The notes: generated by a model from the sequence alone, not told the origin. 17,843 nt of DNA from a bacterium (GCA_024224995.1 JAAENB010000363.1:1-17843); one strand, 5' to 3'. Counted from the stretch's first letter, positions 1 through 7,282 are shown. Numbers and translations are program-made.

Positions 1-921
1 AGGGGCAAAAAGCACCTCCGCACCCTTCTGGATAATGTACGCCACACCATTAAATTTGGTTGATTGGCGTCTATCCCACAATTCATGTAAGGCGTGAGGG
101 TTTCCGTTTTCGTCGTAGATCATTACCTCTTTTGGAATAACCGTATAAGCAAGCCTGGTGCCGGTAAAGCCGGCAGTCTTGGACAGGCTCCTGAATTCAA
201 CAGCAACCTCCCTGGCTCCTTCCACTTCAAAAATACTATGAGGAATATCATCATCCCTGATAAACGCTTCATATGCGGCATCAAATAAAATAAGGGCTTT
301 TTTCTCTTTCGCGTATTGTACCCACTGCTCCAGGTCTTTTTTCGTCGCTGTTTGCCCGGTAGGATTATTGGGAAAACAGAGATAAACCAGGTCCACATCT
401 TCTTTTGGTAAATGAGGTTTATAATCATTTTCATGCGTACACTCAAGATATACAAATTTCTCATAACGCCCGTCTTTGTGTTCCCCTGTTCTTCCAGCCA
501 TAACATTGCTGTCAACATATACCGGGTATACAGGATCAGGAACAGCTATGGTGATATCTGCAGCGAATAATTCCTGTATATTTGCAGAATCTTCTTTCGC
601 TCCCGTTGAAATAAAGACCTCATCTGCGTCAATTGCCGCGCCGCGCTGCCTAAAATCGAACTCCGCGATCTTTTCCCTTAAAAATTCGTATCCTTTGTCG
701 GAACGGTATCCTTTAAATGTTTCTCTTTTCCCCATATCGGCAACAGCCTGCTCCAGGCTATTAAGTAAAACAGGACCAAAAGGCTCAGTTACATCGCCAA
801 TACCCAGTTTAATAATTTTTTTATCCTTATTCTCTTCCTGGTACCGGCGCACCTGGTTCGCGATCTCCGCGAAGAGATAATTTCCCGCAAGTTTTAAATA
901 ATTGCTATTCATTCGAATCAT
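1..921 (-). CDS. dapL: LL-diaminopimelate aminotransferase, C-terminus cut by window edge
   Basis: PLP-dependent aminotransferase of the DapL pathway. It converts tetrahydrodipicolinate directly to LL-diaminopimelate with glutamate as amino donor, feeding lysine and peptidoglycan synthesis in the cytoplasm. The frame is open from 921 to the window edge and encodes 307 residues of a family that is usually about 410 long, so roughly 100 C-terminal residues are missing. Visible motifs are the N-terminal NYLKLAGNYLFAEI, the family signature LGIGDVTEP, FPNNPTGQ in the cofactor-binding fold, and SLSKTAGFTGTR, whose Lys248 should carry the PLP Schiff base. I chose the ATG at 921 because GGGGA lies five bases upstream; a second in-frame ATG at 912 would leave 14 bases. 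It lies 50 bp downstream of the sigma-factor operon on the same strand but has its own promoter candidate. The identification is firm. Confidence 0.95.
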   Translation of the reverse strand, partial: MIRMNSNYLKLAGNYLFAEIANQVRRYQEENKDKKIIKLGIGDVTEPFGPVLLNSLEQAVADMGKRETFKGYRSDKGYEFLREKIAEFDFRQRGAAIDADEVFISTGAKEDSANIQELFAADITIAVPDPVYPVYVDSNVMAGRTGEHKDGRYEKFVYLECTHENDYKPHLPKEDVDLVYLCFPNNPTGQTATKKDLEQWVQYAKEKKALILFDAAYEAFIRDDDIPHSIFEVEGAREVAVEFRSLSKTAGFTGTRLAYTVIPKEVMIYDENGNPHALHELWDRRQSTKFNGVAYIIQKGAEVLFAP

Positions 922-939
922 AATAGTCCCCGTTTAATC

Positions 940-968
940 GTATAATTTAATAATTTAAGCTATTTCAA
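940..968 (-). promoter_or_regulatory. Candidate sigma-70 promoter of dapL
   Basis: On the minus strand TTGAAA (968-963) is followed after 17 bases by TTATAC (945-940). This predicts a start near 933, about 12 bases before the dapL ATG and just ahead of its GGGGA ribosome-binding site. It fills the short gap after the CsgG-like gene. I see no hairpin terminator in that gap, so read-through from the upstream operon is also possible. Confidence 0.4.
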
Positions 969-971
969 ATC

Positions 972-1997
972 TTAAAAAATTATGCCAACACCGGCATTAA
1001 AAGAAAGGAAGTCCATCTCGCCATCTTCTTCAAAGATCTTATTATAAGAAGCTCCAACACGGACTTTTAGAAGAGAATTAAAACGATACCCAACATCAAG
1101 GCTCAATTTCAGCAGCGGCTCTATACCCGATTGAGCACCATTTATTTTATTATTTAATACAGCAACAGCCCCAAACGAAAGCGATGGCAACAGGTAGAAA
1201 TCATCCAGGACATATAGAGAATACCCTGCGCAAAATAAAACAGGGATCATTGAAACATACCGGACATCATCATCTTTTCCGGGAAAACGGTAATACCCCG
1301 ATTCGAGAACAAGTAAAAAATTCTCAAAAAATAAATTTTCAACTCCCCCATAGATTGATACTGCAAAGCCGGAATAGACTAATTGGCTAAACGTACTCAC
1401 CGGCATAACATATCCGCCGGAAAGGGCTCCATAAAAATCAAAGGAGGAATCATGCTCTTTCCCTGCGGCACTATCATCTCCGGGGATCAATACATCAAGA
1501 GTATCGGCAGAAGAATCGCCAATGCCTGGAGAGCCTTTTACCATATCCTCTTTTGAATCATAGGTTTTGGAATTTACCTTAACAATCTTATTCGACCGCA
1601 CATCAACAATACGAACAATAAGGGTATAGGTTTTTTCAGCATCAATACTCCCAATAATAACATAATCAGCGGAAACAAACTCTCCAATTTGAACAGCGCA
1701 CATTGTTTCAATACAATCAAGCGCTCCAGGTTTCTTCTCCCTCACAACCAGTTCAATCATACTTCTTTCAAGAATATTGAACCGCTTTGTTTTTATAAGA
1801 GATCTTTCTATCGTATCTCGAATAATTTTTGAGTAGGATTTAGCAATATTGTTTGCTGAAAAATTAAGAACTGCTACACGCTTTTTTTCAGCCGCGTATA
1901 CATTTTCCTGAAAAAAGAACGTACAGCAAAGACAGCATACGATCAAATTACAGAAAAAACAGGCCATTAGCTTTATTTTGTTTGATAACAACTTCAT
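972..1997 (-). CDS. Secreted CsgG-like protein with C-terminal outer-membrane beta-barrel domain
   Basis: A 341-residue exported protein. Residues 1-35 form a long, cysteine-rich signal peptide ending at VYA. Residues 38-155 look like the CsgG/HfaB (curli assembly) fold: RVAVLNFSANN at the first strand, RFNILERSMIELVVREK, the Cys95/Cys100 pair in DCIETMCAVQIGEF, then ADYVIIGSIDAEKTYTL. Residues 157-185 are an acidic, serine-rich linker. Residues 186-341 alternate hydrophobic and polar segments and end in GVGIIF, typical of a small outer-membrane barrel. The barrel resembles the one encoded at 3611-4837 (shared NxLFxNFxLxxESGY, FxGKxD and MIPV). The gene starts five bases after the anti-sigma stop, so translation is probably coupled. 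Its substrate is unknown; envelope sensing or secretion are the plausible roles. Confidence 0.75.
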   Translation of the reverse strand: MKLLSNKIKLMACFFCNLIVCCLCCTFFFQENVYAAEKKRVAVLNFSANNIAKSYSKIIRDTIERSLIKTKRFNILERSMIELVVREKKPGALDCIETMCAVQIGEFVSADYVIIGSIDAEKTYTLIVRIVDVRSNKIVKVNSKTYDSKEDMVKGSPGIGDSSADTLDVLIPGDDSAAGKEHDSSFDFYGALSGGYVMPVSTFSQLVYSGFAVSIYGGVENLFFENFLLVLESGYYRFPGKDDDVRYVSMIPVLFCAGYSLYVLDDFYLLPSLSFGAVAVLNNKINGAQSGIEPLLKLSLDVGYRFNSLLKVRVGASYNKIFEEDGEMDFLSFNAGVGIIF

Positions 1998-2001
1998 ATA
2001 C

Positions 2002-2763
2002 TCACTTTATTCCGGCTGAGATATTTCTCGCCATTTTTTTACATGTCCTTTTTATATCGTTTAATGAATCTAATTTCACACTGGGCGACTCTATAACAGA
2101 GCCATTTTTGTTAACAACTCTCGCTGAAAGCGTATACGCATCTCCGGTTTTTTCAATTGAGCCCAGAATAACAAAATCGGGTTTGGGACCGGATGAAGAG
2201 AGGCTATTGCCGCTCCCTCTTAACCGCGCAAATTCGTTTTTCAAAATCCCGGAAACCCTGTTTGCTTCTTTAATATCAAGACTTTCACTGCCAAAAGATT
2301 TAACCGCAATAGTATTTTCAAATACTTTGGCCGGTTTTTTCGGAGTAGTAACAACTTGTGTATCAGTCGTATTCTTTTCTTTTTCGGGATTTACCCCGGA
2401 ATCAAGTGTACCGGTATCTTCAATTTTCTTCTCAATCTTTATTTCCGGAGGTGCTTCCTCTTTAGATATATATTGAACCCCCACATACGCCCCGGTGGCA
2501 ACAGAAGCAGCCGCAACAGAAGAAGCTGTTACAACAACAACAGCACTCTGAACAATGGAAAGGCCAATACCAATCTTTTTAAAAAAATAGAAAACAGAAA
2601 TAACCAATCCAAGAAAAAAATTATACCTGCCTAACTTCTTCAAGATATCGACCAATGTTCTTTTTTCATTCGCTACAATGAAATCCTGAGCTTCTCCGGG
2701 AAGAGGATCGGCGACCTTGTACTCATCAAATATGTCATGTAATAAACTAAAATCATCTTTCAT
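2002..2763 (-). CDS. Membrane-anchored probable anti-sigma factor with CsgG-like outer domain
   Basis: A 253-residue protein whose ATG overlaps the TGA of the sigma-factor gene by four bases (ATGA), the usual arrangement of an ECF sigma factor and its anti-sigma partner. Residues 1-45 are charged and probably cytoplasmic. A short hydrophobic patch (49-61), two lysines, and a long alanine/valine-rich membrane span (about 66-97) follow. Residues 100-147 form a low-complexity linker rich in E, K, T and P. Residues 148-253 form a globular domain. That domain contains PDFVILGSIEKTGDAYTLSA, close to ADYVIIGSIDAEKTYTLIV in the next gene, so both seem to carry related CsgG-like domains. I see no HxxxCxxC zinc motif, so it is not a ZAS-type anti-sigma. 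The anti-sigma role rests on position and topology. Whether the first hydrophobic patch crosses the membrane decides which side the C-terminus is on. Confidence 0.6.
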   Translation of the reverse strand: MKDDFSLLHDIFDEYKVADPLPGEAQDFIVANEKRTLVDILKKLGRYNFFLGLVISVFYFFKKIGIGLSIVQSAVVVVTASSVAAASVATGAYVGVQYISKEEAPPEIKIEKKIEDTGTLDSGVNPEKEKNTTDTQVVTTPKKPAKVFENTIAVKSFGSESLDIKEANRVSGILKNEFARLRGSGNSLSSSGPKPDFVILGSIEKTGDAYTLSARVVNKNGSVIESPSVKLDSLNDIKRTCKKMARNISAGIK

Positions 2764-3284
2764 AATAAATCCTCAATATTCTCAATTCCTTTTTCCTTAA
2801 GGAATTCAAGGACTTTCTTAACAATAATCCCATACCGGTACTTTACCTGCCGTTCCGACAGGCCCAGCTGTTTTCCAGCCTTATTATAGGAAAAGTTATA
2901 GACCGCAACAAGATCAAAAAGACTCCTGTTTACCGGGTCAAATATACTCTCCACAGCCTCATCAATAAGGATCCGGGCATCACGAAATCCATTCGTAAAT
3001 GTTAAGGCTATATCACTATAAGCCTCCGAATGCGCGACCTCTTCTTCCATACTGTATTCCTTCCGGTAGTATTCAAATAATACATTTTTCACTGTACCAA
3101 GAAGCCAGGGCCTGGGTTTTTCTACTGTCTGCTGATTCGCAAAAAACCGCATAAAAACCTCTTGAGCCAGGTCATTAGCAGTATGCGTATCCCCAATCTT
3201 TGTATAGATAGATCCAAATACAACAGGATAATACAGACTGTAGGCTTTTGTAAATTCAGAATCTTTTTTCTCAAGCATTGCCAT
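2760..3284 (-). CDS. ECF-type RNA polymerase sigma factor
   Basis: A 174-residue sigma-70 family protein of ECF size. The region 2 helices are recognisable in TANDLAQEVFMRFF and RPWLLGTVKNVLFEYYRKE. Region 4 has the helix-turn-helix YNKAGKQLGLSERQVKYRY near the C-terminus, used for -35 recognition. The frame is open back to a TTG at 3431, but that extension has no ribosome-binding site and no sigma-like sequence, so I prefer the ATG at 3284; AGG lies about 13 bases upstream, so the start is only moderately certain. It is first in a three-gene operon with the anti-sigma candidate and the CsgG/barrel protein. By analogy it is held inactive by its membrane partner and directs transcription of this locus, possibly including the divergent genes. 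That regulation is inferred. Confidence 0.85.
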   Translation of the reverse strand: MAMLEKKDSEFTKAYSLYYPVVFGSIYTKIGDTHTANDLAQEVFMRFFANQQTVEKPRPWLLGTVKNVLFEYYRKEYSMEEEVAHSEAYSDIALTFTNGFRDARILIDEAVESIFDPVNRSLFDLVAVYNFSYNKAGKQLGLSERQVKYRYGIIVKKVLEFLKEKGIENIEDLL

Positions 3285-3442
3285 AATTATTAATCGGCCT
3301 GAGAAATCCGGTCCTTTGTCAAGTCCTTTTTCATCAAATTCAATATTGTAACTTGCTGATTTTCCTGTTGAGCAAACTATATATGAACACCTTCTATAAT
3401 ATAAGTGTCCATCAAAAGGAAAATCGGACAATTTTTTATTGA

Positions 3443-3466
3443 AAAAACAGAAAAACAGAAAAACAG
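3443..3466. repeat. Tandem repeat of AAAAACAG, three units
   Basis: Three perfect 8-bp units AAAAACAG lie head to tail, followed by degenerate A-rich sequence to about 3482. The tract sits between CGGACA and the first TGTCCGG. It could be a slippage-prone or bent-DNA spacer; no function is shown by the sequence alone. Confidence 0.7.
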
Positions 3467-3482
3467 AAAAAAATCAGAAAAA

Positions 3483-3518
3483 TGTCCGGTTTTTTAGTAA
3501 AATTTTTGTCCGGTTTTT
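3483..3518. repeat. Paired direct repeat TGTCCGGTTTTT upstream of the FN3/barrel gene
   Basis: TGTCCGGTTTTT occurs at 3483-3494 and again at 3507-3518, a 24-bp period. The inverted core CGGACA is at 3425-3430 on the other side of the A-rich tract. Two same-face copies plus one inverted copy between divergent genes suggest binding sites for a regulator or for the locus sigma factor. The role is inferred. Confidence 0.45.
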
Positions 3519-3610
3519 AAAAAAAGCGACACCTTTCTAGTAAATAGGGAGTTCCTATCTCATTTTTATTAAGTAGATACAGAATTTCTAAACAAACGAG
3601 GTGTTATAAA

Positions 3611-4837
3611 ATGAAAAAATTAAGTTCTAAAGCAATAGTATTTACTATAATTACATCAATTATATCAATTATTATTAATACCACTCCACTCTTTGCGAGA
3701 AGCAAGAAAAAAGACAATAAAAAGGTTGAAGTATACATTAAATGGGAGAAATATAAGAATGCAGTCAAATATAAGATCAAAATAATGAATTATGATGGTG
3801 AAGTTCTTGTTAACAAGATAACCAGCAAAACCGAAATTAATGGTAGACTTTCAAGCGGTACCTATAAAGCAAAAATTGGTTATATAAAAGATGCTAAAAA
3901 TGAAAGGGTATACCGAGAGTCAAAGTGGTTAACTTTTCCAATTAAAGTCAACAAAGAGATCAAACCACCAACAAATGCCGTATATACAATAATAAAAGAA
4001 AAGGACGGAAAAAGCCTGAACGCTAATTTCCAATGGCAGGCAGTTGGAGCCATAAAAGAAAAAACCATCTTCTACGAAGTATACAGGAGAGCTGGTGATA
4101 AATATGTATCAGTTGGTAAAACCGGTTTCTTACGGATTGGGGAAATACCAAACAAAAGAAATAGCGTAGAAAAATATCTCATTTATAAATGGCGAGGTAA
4201 AAATTTTCGTCTTATTGGGGAAACATCAGGCACAACATTTAGTCTAAACGGTCTTCTTCCAGGCGAAAAACATTTCTTTTCCGTTCGATCCATGAACAGG
4301 CAGGGTATTAAATCCTTAAAAAACGATTTTAACTGTGTTGAGAATACATTTGAAACATCACATCAATTGGGCCTTAATATATCGACTGCTCCTTCTTTCA
4401 TTGTTCCCTTTGGAAAATTCAGCAGCTATCTTTCTACCGGGTGGGGAGCAACAATATCGGCATCAATGAATAACGTGCTTTTTAAAAATTTTGAACTGGG
4501 TATTGAATCGGGATACTGGCTCTTCAGCGGCAAAGGTGATTATGATAGATCTATGATCATCCCGGTCTTTATTACCGCTAATTACAATTTTAAGATTACT
4601 CGTTCGTTAAAATGGGCTCCTATTATAAGCTCCGGAATTAGTATTGCCGGTAATGATATAGATAATGGTGAACCTACCAGTGTCATCATGCCTTCTTTTA
4701 TGGGCGGATTAACAATTGAAAAAACCTTTGCGAACAGTTTTTTTATTAAAGGAGAAAGCCAGTGCGGAGTTCTATTTGACACCGACAGCCCAAGAGGCGT
4801 TTTACTTTTCAGTGTCAGGCTTGGCGTATTGTACTAA
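3611..4837 (+). CDS. Secreted FN3-like protein with C-terminal outer-membrane beta-barrel domain
   Basis: A 408-residue protein of unknown specific function. Residues 1-29 are a signal peptide (lysines, a long isoleucine-rich core, cleavage likely after LFA). Residues 38-112 and about 115-250 look like fibronectin type III or similar Ig-like modules, with the spaced W/Y/L pattern and LSSGTYKAKIGY or LLPGEKHFFSVRSMNRQG near the last strands. Residues 252-408 form a barrel domain related to that encoded at 972-1997: NVLFKNFELGIESGY and FSGKGDYDRSMIIPV match its NLFFENFLLVLESGY and FPGKDD...MIPV. The start has GAGGTG eight bases upstream. It is divergent from the sigma-factor operon and 44 bp ahead of a lipoprotein gene, probably co-transcribed. 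An outer-membrane anchor exposing FN3 modules is plausible, and it may be a target or partner of the sigma/anti-sigma pair. Confidence 0.7.
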   Translation: MKKLSSKAIVFTIITSIISIIINTTPLFARSKKKDNKKVEVYIKWEKYKNAVKYKIKIMNYDGEVLVNKITSKTEINGRLSSGTYKAKIGYIKDAKNERVYRESKWLTFPIKVNKEIKPPTNAVYTIIKEKDGKSLNANFQWQAVGAIKEKTIFYEVYRRAGDKYVSVGKTGFLRIGEIPNKRNSVEKYLIYKWRGKNFRLIGETSGTTFSLNGLLPGEKHFFSVRSMNRQGIKSLKNDFNCVENTFETSHQLGLNISTAPSFIVPFGKFSSYLSTGWGATISASMNNVLFKNFELGIESGYWLFSGKGDYDRSMIIPVFITANYNFKITRSLKWAPIISSGISIAGNDIDNGEPTSVIMPSFMGGLTIEKTFANSFFIKGESQCGVLFDTDSPRGVLLFSVRLGVLY

Positions 4838-4881
4838 GCATAGTTTAATAAAAATCGTAAAAATTTATAAGGAGAGCTCCC

Positions 4882-5373
4882 ATGAAACAGGTCATTAACG
4901 CAGCAATAGTTCTGTTAATTTTTTGTCTGATAATAGTATCTTGTGGAAAAAACTCCAACGACAAAACGGAACTCTCAGCACAGGATACCATATCATCAGA
5001 ATATGATGATGAGGAAAGTGAAAAAAACAATCCGGATTATGATGCTCCTGAGATAAGCAACATAAAGGGTCCTGCTCAAATAAAGAGCAATACCGGTTCG
5101 TTCCGGCTTACCGCAACAATAAAGGACAACAGGGGAGTTGCTTCGGTAAAGGCATACTTTAAAGGAATCGCCTATCCCGGAATTAGAAATGCTATAGAAA
5201 AAAATTATTATACATTTATAATTCCTGTTTCAACTCTTAACTATGGAGGTAACAACATCAGGATTGAAGCAGTTGACCTTTCGGAAGGTCTTTCCTCAAT
5301 CGATTTTGAAGTTACCAGGGATTTTATTATTACAAAAACCCCTCGTAGAAACAGGATTCAACCAGGCGGATAA
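4882..5373 (+). CDS. Small lipoprotein with Ig-like domain
   Basis: A 163-residue exported lipoprotein. Residues 1-20 form a hydrophobic signal ending in IIVSC-G, a lipobox of the loose kind seen in spirochaetes, with Cys21 as the predicted lipidated residue. Residues 22-53 are an acidic, polar tether. Residues 54-150 look like one bacterial Ig-like beta-sandwich (DAPEISNIKGPAQIKSNTG, IKDNRGVASVKAYF, GGNNIRIEAVDLSEG). The basic tail ends in RRNRIQPGG. AAGGAG stands eight bases before the ATG, a strong ribosome-binding site. It follows the FN3/barrel gene by 44 bp on the same strand and probably works with it at the envelope, as a surface or periplasmic binding partner. No enzyme motif is visible. 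Confidence 0.7.
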   Translation: MKQVINAAIVLLIFCLIIVSCGKNSNDKTELSAQDTISSEYDDEESEKNNPDYDAPEISNIKGPAQIKSNTGSFRLTATIKDNRGVASVKAYFKGIAYPGIRNAIEKNYYTFIIPVSTLNYGGNNIRIEAVDLSEGLSSIDFEVTRDFIITKTPRRNRIQPGG

Positions 5374-5446
5374 AAACAGGCCGCCTAAATGGAATTTTTG
5401 CATATTTTTTATCATGCAGAAGTTAGAATACGGATTGGATATTACC

Positions 5447-5474
5447 CCCCTGCCTCCCGGCAGGGGAAATTTTT
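5447..5474 (+). terminator. Rho-independent terminator of the FN3/barrel-lipoprotein operon
   Basis: The arms CCCCTGCC (5447-5454) and GGCAGGGG (5459-5466) are perfectly complementary around a four-base loop and are followed by AAATTTTT. This reads in the plus direction, 74 bases after the lipoprotein stop. A weaker hairpin, AGGCGG (5364-5369) with CCGCCT (5381-5386), overlaps the stop codon itself. On the minus strand the big stem lies about 20 bases after the fic stop but has no U-run. Confidence 0.85.
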
Positions 5475-5485
5475 CAAAAACTGAA

Positions 5486-7057
5486 TTAACCAAATAACGT
5501 TTCTTCAATATAATTCTTCCAATAGAATAATTCATCGGAAACAAATTTTGTAAACGGAACAATGTCCGATTTTTCTGCTATTGTATTCAGCGACTTCATA
5601 TACCTGGCTCTTTCAGAAGAGCGTATAACTGTCCAATTATATCCTCCGGAAATTAGCATTAAATTCATTAAAAAACGTCCTATTCTGCCATTTCCATCCA
5701 TATACGGATGAATATATACAAAAATATAATGCCCCAGTACTGCTCTAACTGCCGGGTGTTCATCTTCAATTAAAAGTTGAAATAAAGTATCCATTGAATC
5801 AATAAGAGCATTTGCCGGGGGGGGAATATGTCTGGCATTTTTGATAAATACCGGTTGATTCCTATATCCGATCAGGTCAGCAGGCTTAATAATTTGAGCC
5901 TGGACTAGTGGTGAATATAATTCCTGGTACCAGGATTCTAAATTTTCCTCAAACACGTTTCCCGCATTTTCCCCGGTTAACACTTTACTTGCGCTATCGG
6001 TTACTTTTTTAAAGGTGTTTAAATATCCTTTTGCTGCCAGAGCATCTTTATGTTGACTGTCTGTTAAATTATTATCAGGATTCCAATCTCCCGATCCAAT
6101 CCTTTGTATTAAACTCTCAGAGACCTGGAAACCTTCAATAGATAAAGAATGATAGGCATCTTCCTGTGAAATATATTCTATAATCTGCATTGAAGAATCA
6201 TTGCCTGTACCATCAAAATGCAATTTTGGCGGATTGGGAAAATTTGCTATAACATCTTCTCTCATCGATTCCCATATAATTCTTATTCTGCCTGCATATG
6301 GAGAGGTAATATGAGCGCTCTTCATACCGGATTTGTACTCTTGAAATGGATTTTCCGGGTGCAGTGTACATCCGGCCACTTCCATGCCCGTAATGACTTG
6401 TTCGGCTTTTTCTTTTTCACCTAAATATTCATACGCTCCTGCTATTCTTTCGGCAGCAGAGATCCAATTTTTCTCAAGTAGAATTTTTGTAATATTCGAT
6501 ACGGAAGATATCATTCTTAGAGCAATTTCAACATTTTTTGGTTTTTTCTCAAAGTATGAAGGGCCAAGTTTTGATAGCGCAAATTCCAGGGGCATTATAT
6601 TTACCCCATTAAATTTTTTAAATGTTCCGGGAAATCCATTTGTGTCGGTATATAATAGAATAGAGACATCATGGGGCAACTCAATATTCGTATTACTCGC
6701 TTTTTTGGTTATAACAATGAGCTGCCTGGAAATGACTGTTTCTCCAGTATGATAATCAATGGAAGAATTTGCAGAGAGGCAATACCCATCCTCTCCAAAT
6801 CTATCCGCCAGGTAGTGTTTAATGAATGCCCAAAAGCCGGAAAACCAGGCTGTACTTGTTCCGCTGCCTTCGGGGGTAATTAATAAATACCATCCTTTAA
6901 TTATCTCATCCAAAAAACCGGTCTTAACCAGACGCTCCCTAACAGATCGTGAAATATCCGATGATTTTACAATGGTATCTCTGCTTACAGACTTTGCTTC
7001 CAAAAGTGCTGCTGCCAGAATTTTATGCGGTTCTGATACACTGTTTACTGTTTCCAT
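5486..7057 (-). CDS. Fic-domain AMP-transferase with AbiEi-like N-terminal domain
   Basis: A 523-residue Fic protein, predicted to transfer AMP (or another nucleotide group) to a hydroxyl of a target protein. The core motif HPYMDGNGRIGR (His450 to Arg461) matches HPFxxGNGRxxR with every catalytic residue. The flap precedes it (QPVFIKNARHIPPP, 401-414). The inhibitory motif S/TxxxE(G/N) is SLSIEG (304-309) with Glu308, N-terminal to the core, so it reads as a self-inhibited class II Fic. Residues 1-135 resemble the AbiEi antitoxin and winged-helix type (ILAAALLEAKSVSRDTIV, then GFLDEIIKGWYLL), a probable DNA-binding module; 136-280 are unassigned. The ATG at 7057 has only a weak GAGAG six bases upstream. 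Direct repeats overlie its promoter candidate, which suggests autoregulation. It lies 243 bp after the triple-fusion gene on the same strand. Confidence 0.88.
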   Translation of the reverse strand: METVNSVSEPHKILAAALLEAKSVSRDTIVKSSDISRSVRERLVKTGFLDEIIKGWYLLITPEGSGTSTAWFSGFWAFIKHYLADRFGEDGYCLSANSSIDYHTGETVISRQLIVITKKASNTNIELPHDVSILLYTDTNGFPGTFKKFNGVNIMPLEFALSKLGPSYFEKKPKNVEIALRMISSVSNITKILLEKNWISAAERIAGAYEYLGEKEKAEQVITGMEVAGCTLHPENPFQEYKSGMKSAHITSPYAGRIRIIWESMREDVIANFPNPPKLHFDGTGNDSSMQIIEYISQEDAYHSLSIEGFQVSESLIQRIGSGDWNPDNNLTDSQHKDALAAKGYLNTFKKVTDSASKVLTGENAGNVFEENLESWYQELYSPLVQAQIIKPADLIGYRNQPVFIKNARHIPPPANALIDSMDTLFQLLIEDEHPAVRAVLGHYIFVYIHPYMDGNGRIGRFLMNLMLISGGYNWTVIRSSERARYMKSLNTIAEKSDIVPFTKFVSDELFYWKNYIEETLFG

Positions 7058-7070
7058 TTTAATCTCTCAA

Positions 7071-7111
7071 TCACTAGAAATCAATGTTAAAAATCACTAG
7101 AAATTGATGCA
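7071..7111. repeat. Direct-repeat pair A at the fic promoter
   Basis: TCACTAGAAATCAATGTT (7071-7088) and TCACTAGAAATTGATGCA (7094-7111) are in the same orientation with a 23-bp period. Together they cover the fic promoter candidate and its predicted start. The first copy is degenerate in its last seven bases. They look like operator sites. Confidence 0.75.
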
Positions 7112-7112
7112 A
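7084..7112 (-). promoter_or_regulatory. Candidate promoter of fic, embedded in the direct repeats
   Basis: On the minus strand TTGCAT (7112-7107) is followed after 17 bases by TAACAT (7089-7084), predicting a start near 7077 and a leader of about 20 bases. The -35 and most of the spacer are repeat copy 2; the -10 overlaps copy 1. A protein bound to both copies would block this promoter. The -10 match is only 4 of 6. Confidence 0.4.
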
Positions 7113-7241
7113 GTATTAAATATATGTATCTTGAAAATTACGAGAAACTGGCTCTTTTTGTGCTATTTTCAGTTAAAAAGAGGTTTTTTAGCTGTATTTA
7201 CCCGGTTTTAGGCTATACTTCAGCTATTTCTATTAAAACAT

Positions 7242-7282
7242 TCACTAGAAGTTGGTGCAGAAATTTACTAGAAATTGATGCA
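7242..7282. repeat. Direct-repeat pair B between the fusion gene and fic
   Basis: TCACTAGAAGTTGGTGCA (7242-7259) and TTACTAGAAATTGATGCA (7265-7282) repeat the motif of pair A in the same orientation and with the same 23-bp period, 171 bp away and just after the fusion-gene stop. Two pairs could allow DNA looping by one regulator. Between the pairs lies an A/T-rich hairpin, CTCTTTTT (7152-7159) with AAAAAGAG (7175-7182), for which I see no obvious job. Confidence 0.75.

Larger units (their letters stand above)
3285..3610. promoter_or_regulatory. Divergent intergenic region between the sigma-factor and FN3/barrel genes
   Basis: These 326 bp separate two divergent envelope transcription units and contain no convincing gene. 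They hold a CGGACA at 3425-3430, a run of three AAAAACAG units, two direct copies of TGTCCGGTTTTT 24 bp apart, and ATAGG-GAGTT-CCTAT (3544-3558), a short interrupted palindrome. Base composition is extremely A/T-rich between these sites. The layout is typical of a regulated divergent promoter, but I cannot assign a clear -35/-10 pair for either direction. Confidence 0.45.

Noticed and set aside
123..518. Open frame of 131 codons on the minus strand
   Set aside because: It is a shifted reading of dapL, whose true frame is open from 921 to 1 with all family motifs.
3285..3431. N-terminal extension of the sigma factor to a TTG at 3431
   Set aside because: No ribosome-binding site, an odd cysteine/tyrosine-rich composition, and the protein from the ATG at 3284 already has normal ECF length.
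3534..3544. An 11-bp match (TTTACTAGAAA on the minus strand) to the fic repeat motif
   Set aside because: It lacks the TTGATGCA half and has no partner at 23 bp, so it is probably chance in A/T-rich DNA.
3526..3555. ECF-type promoter on the minus strand, GGAAC (3555-3551) with GTCG (3530-3527), as autoregulation of the sigma operon
   Set aside because: The spacing between the elements is 20 bases, longer than usual for ECF promoters, and the leader would exceed 230 bases. It is not strong enough to list.
7071..7282. The direct repeats as a small CRISPR array
   Set aside because: The spacers would be only 5 bp within pairs and 130 bp between them, and no cas genes are present.
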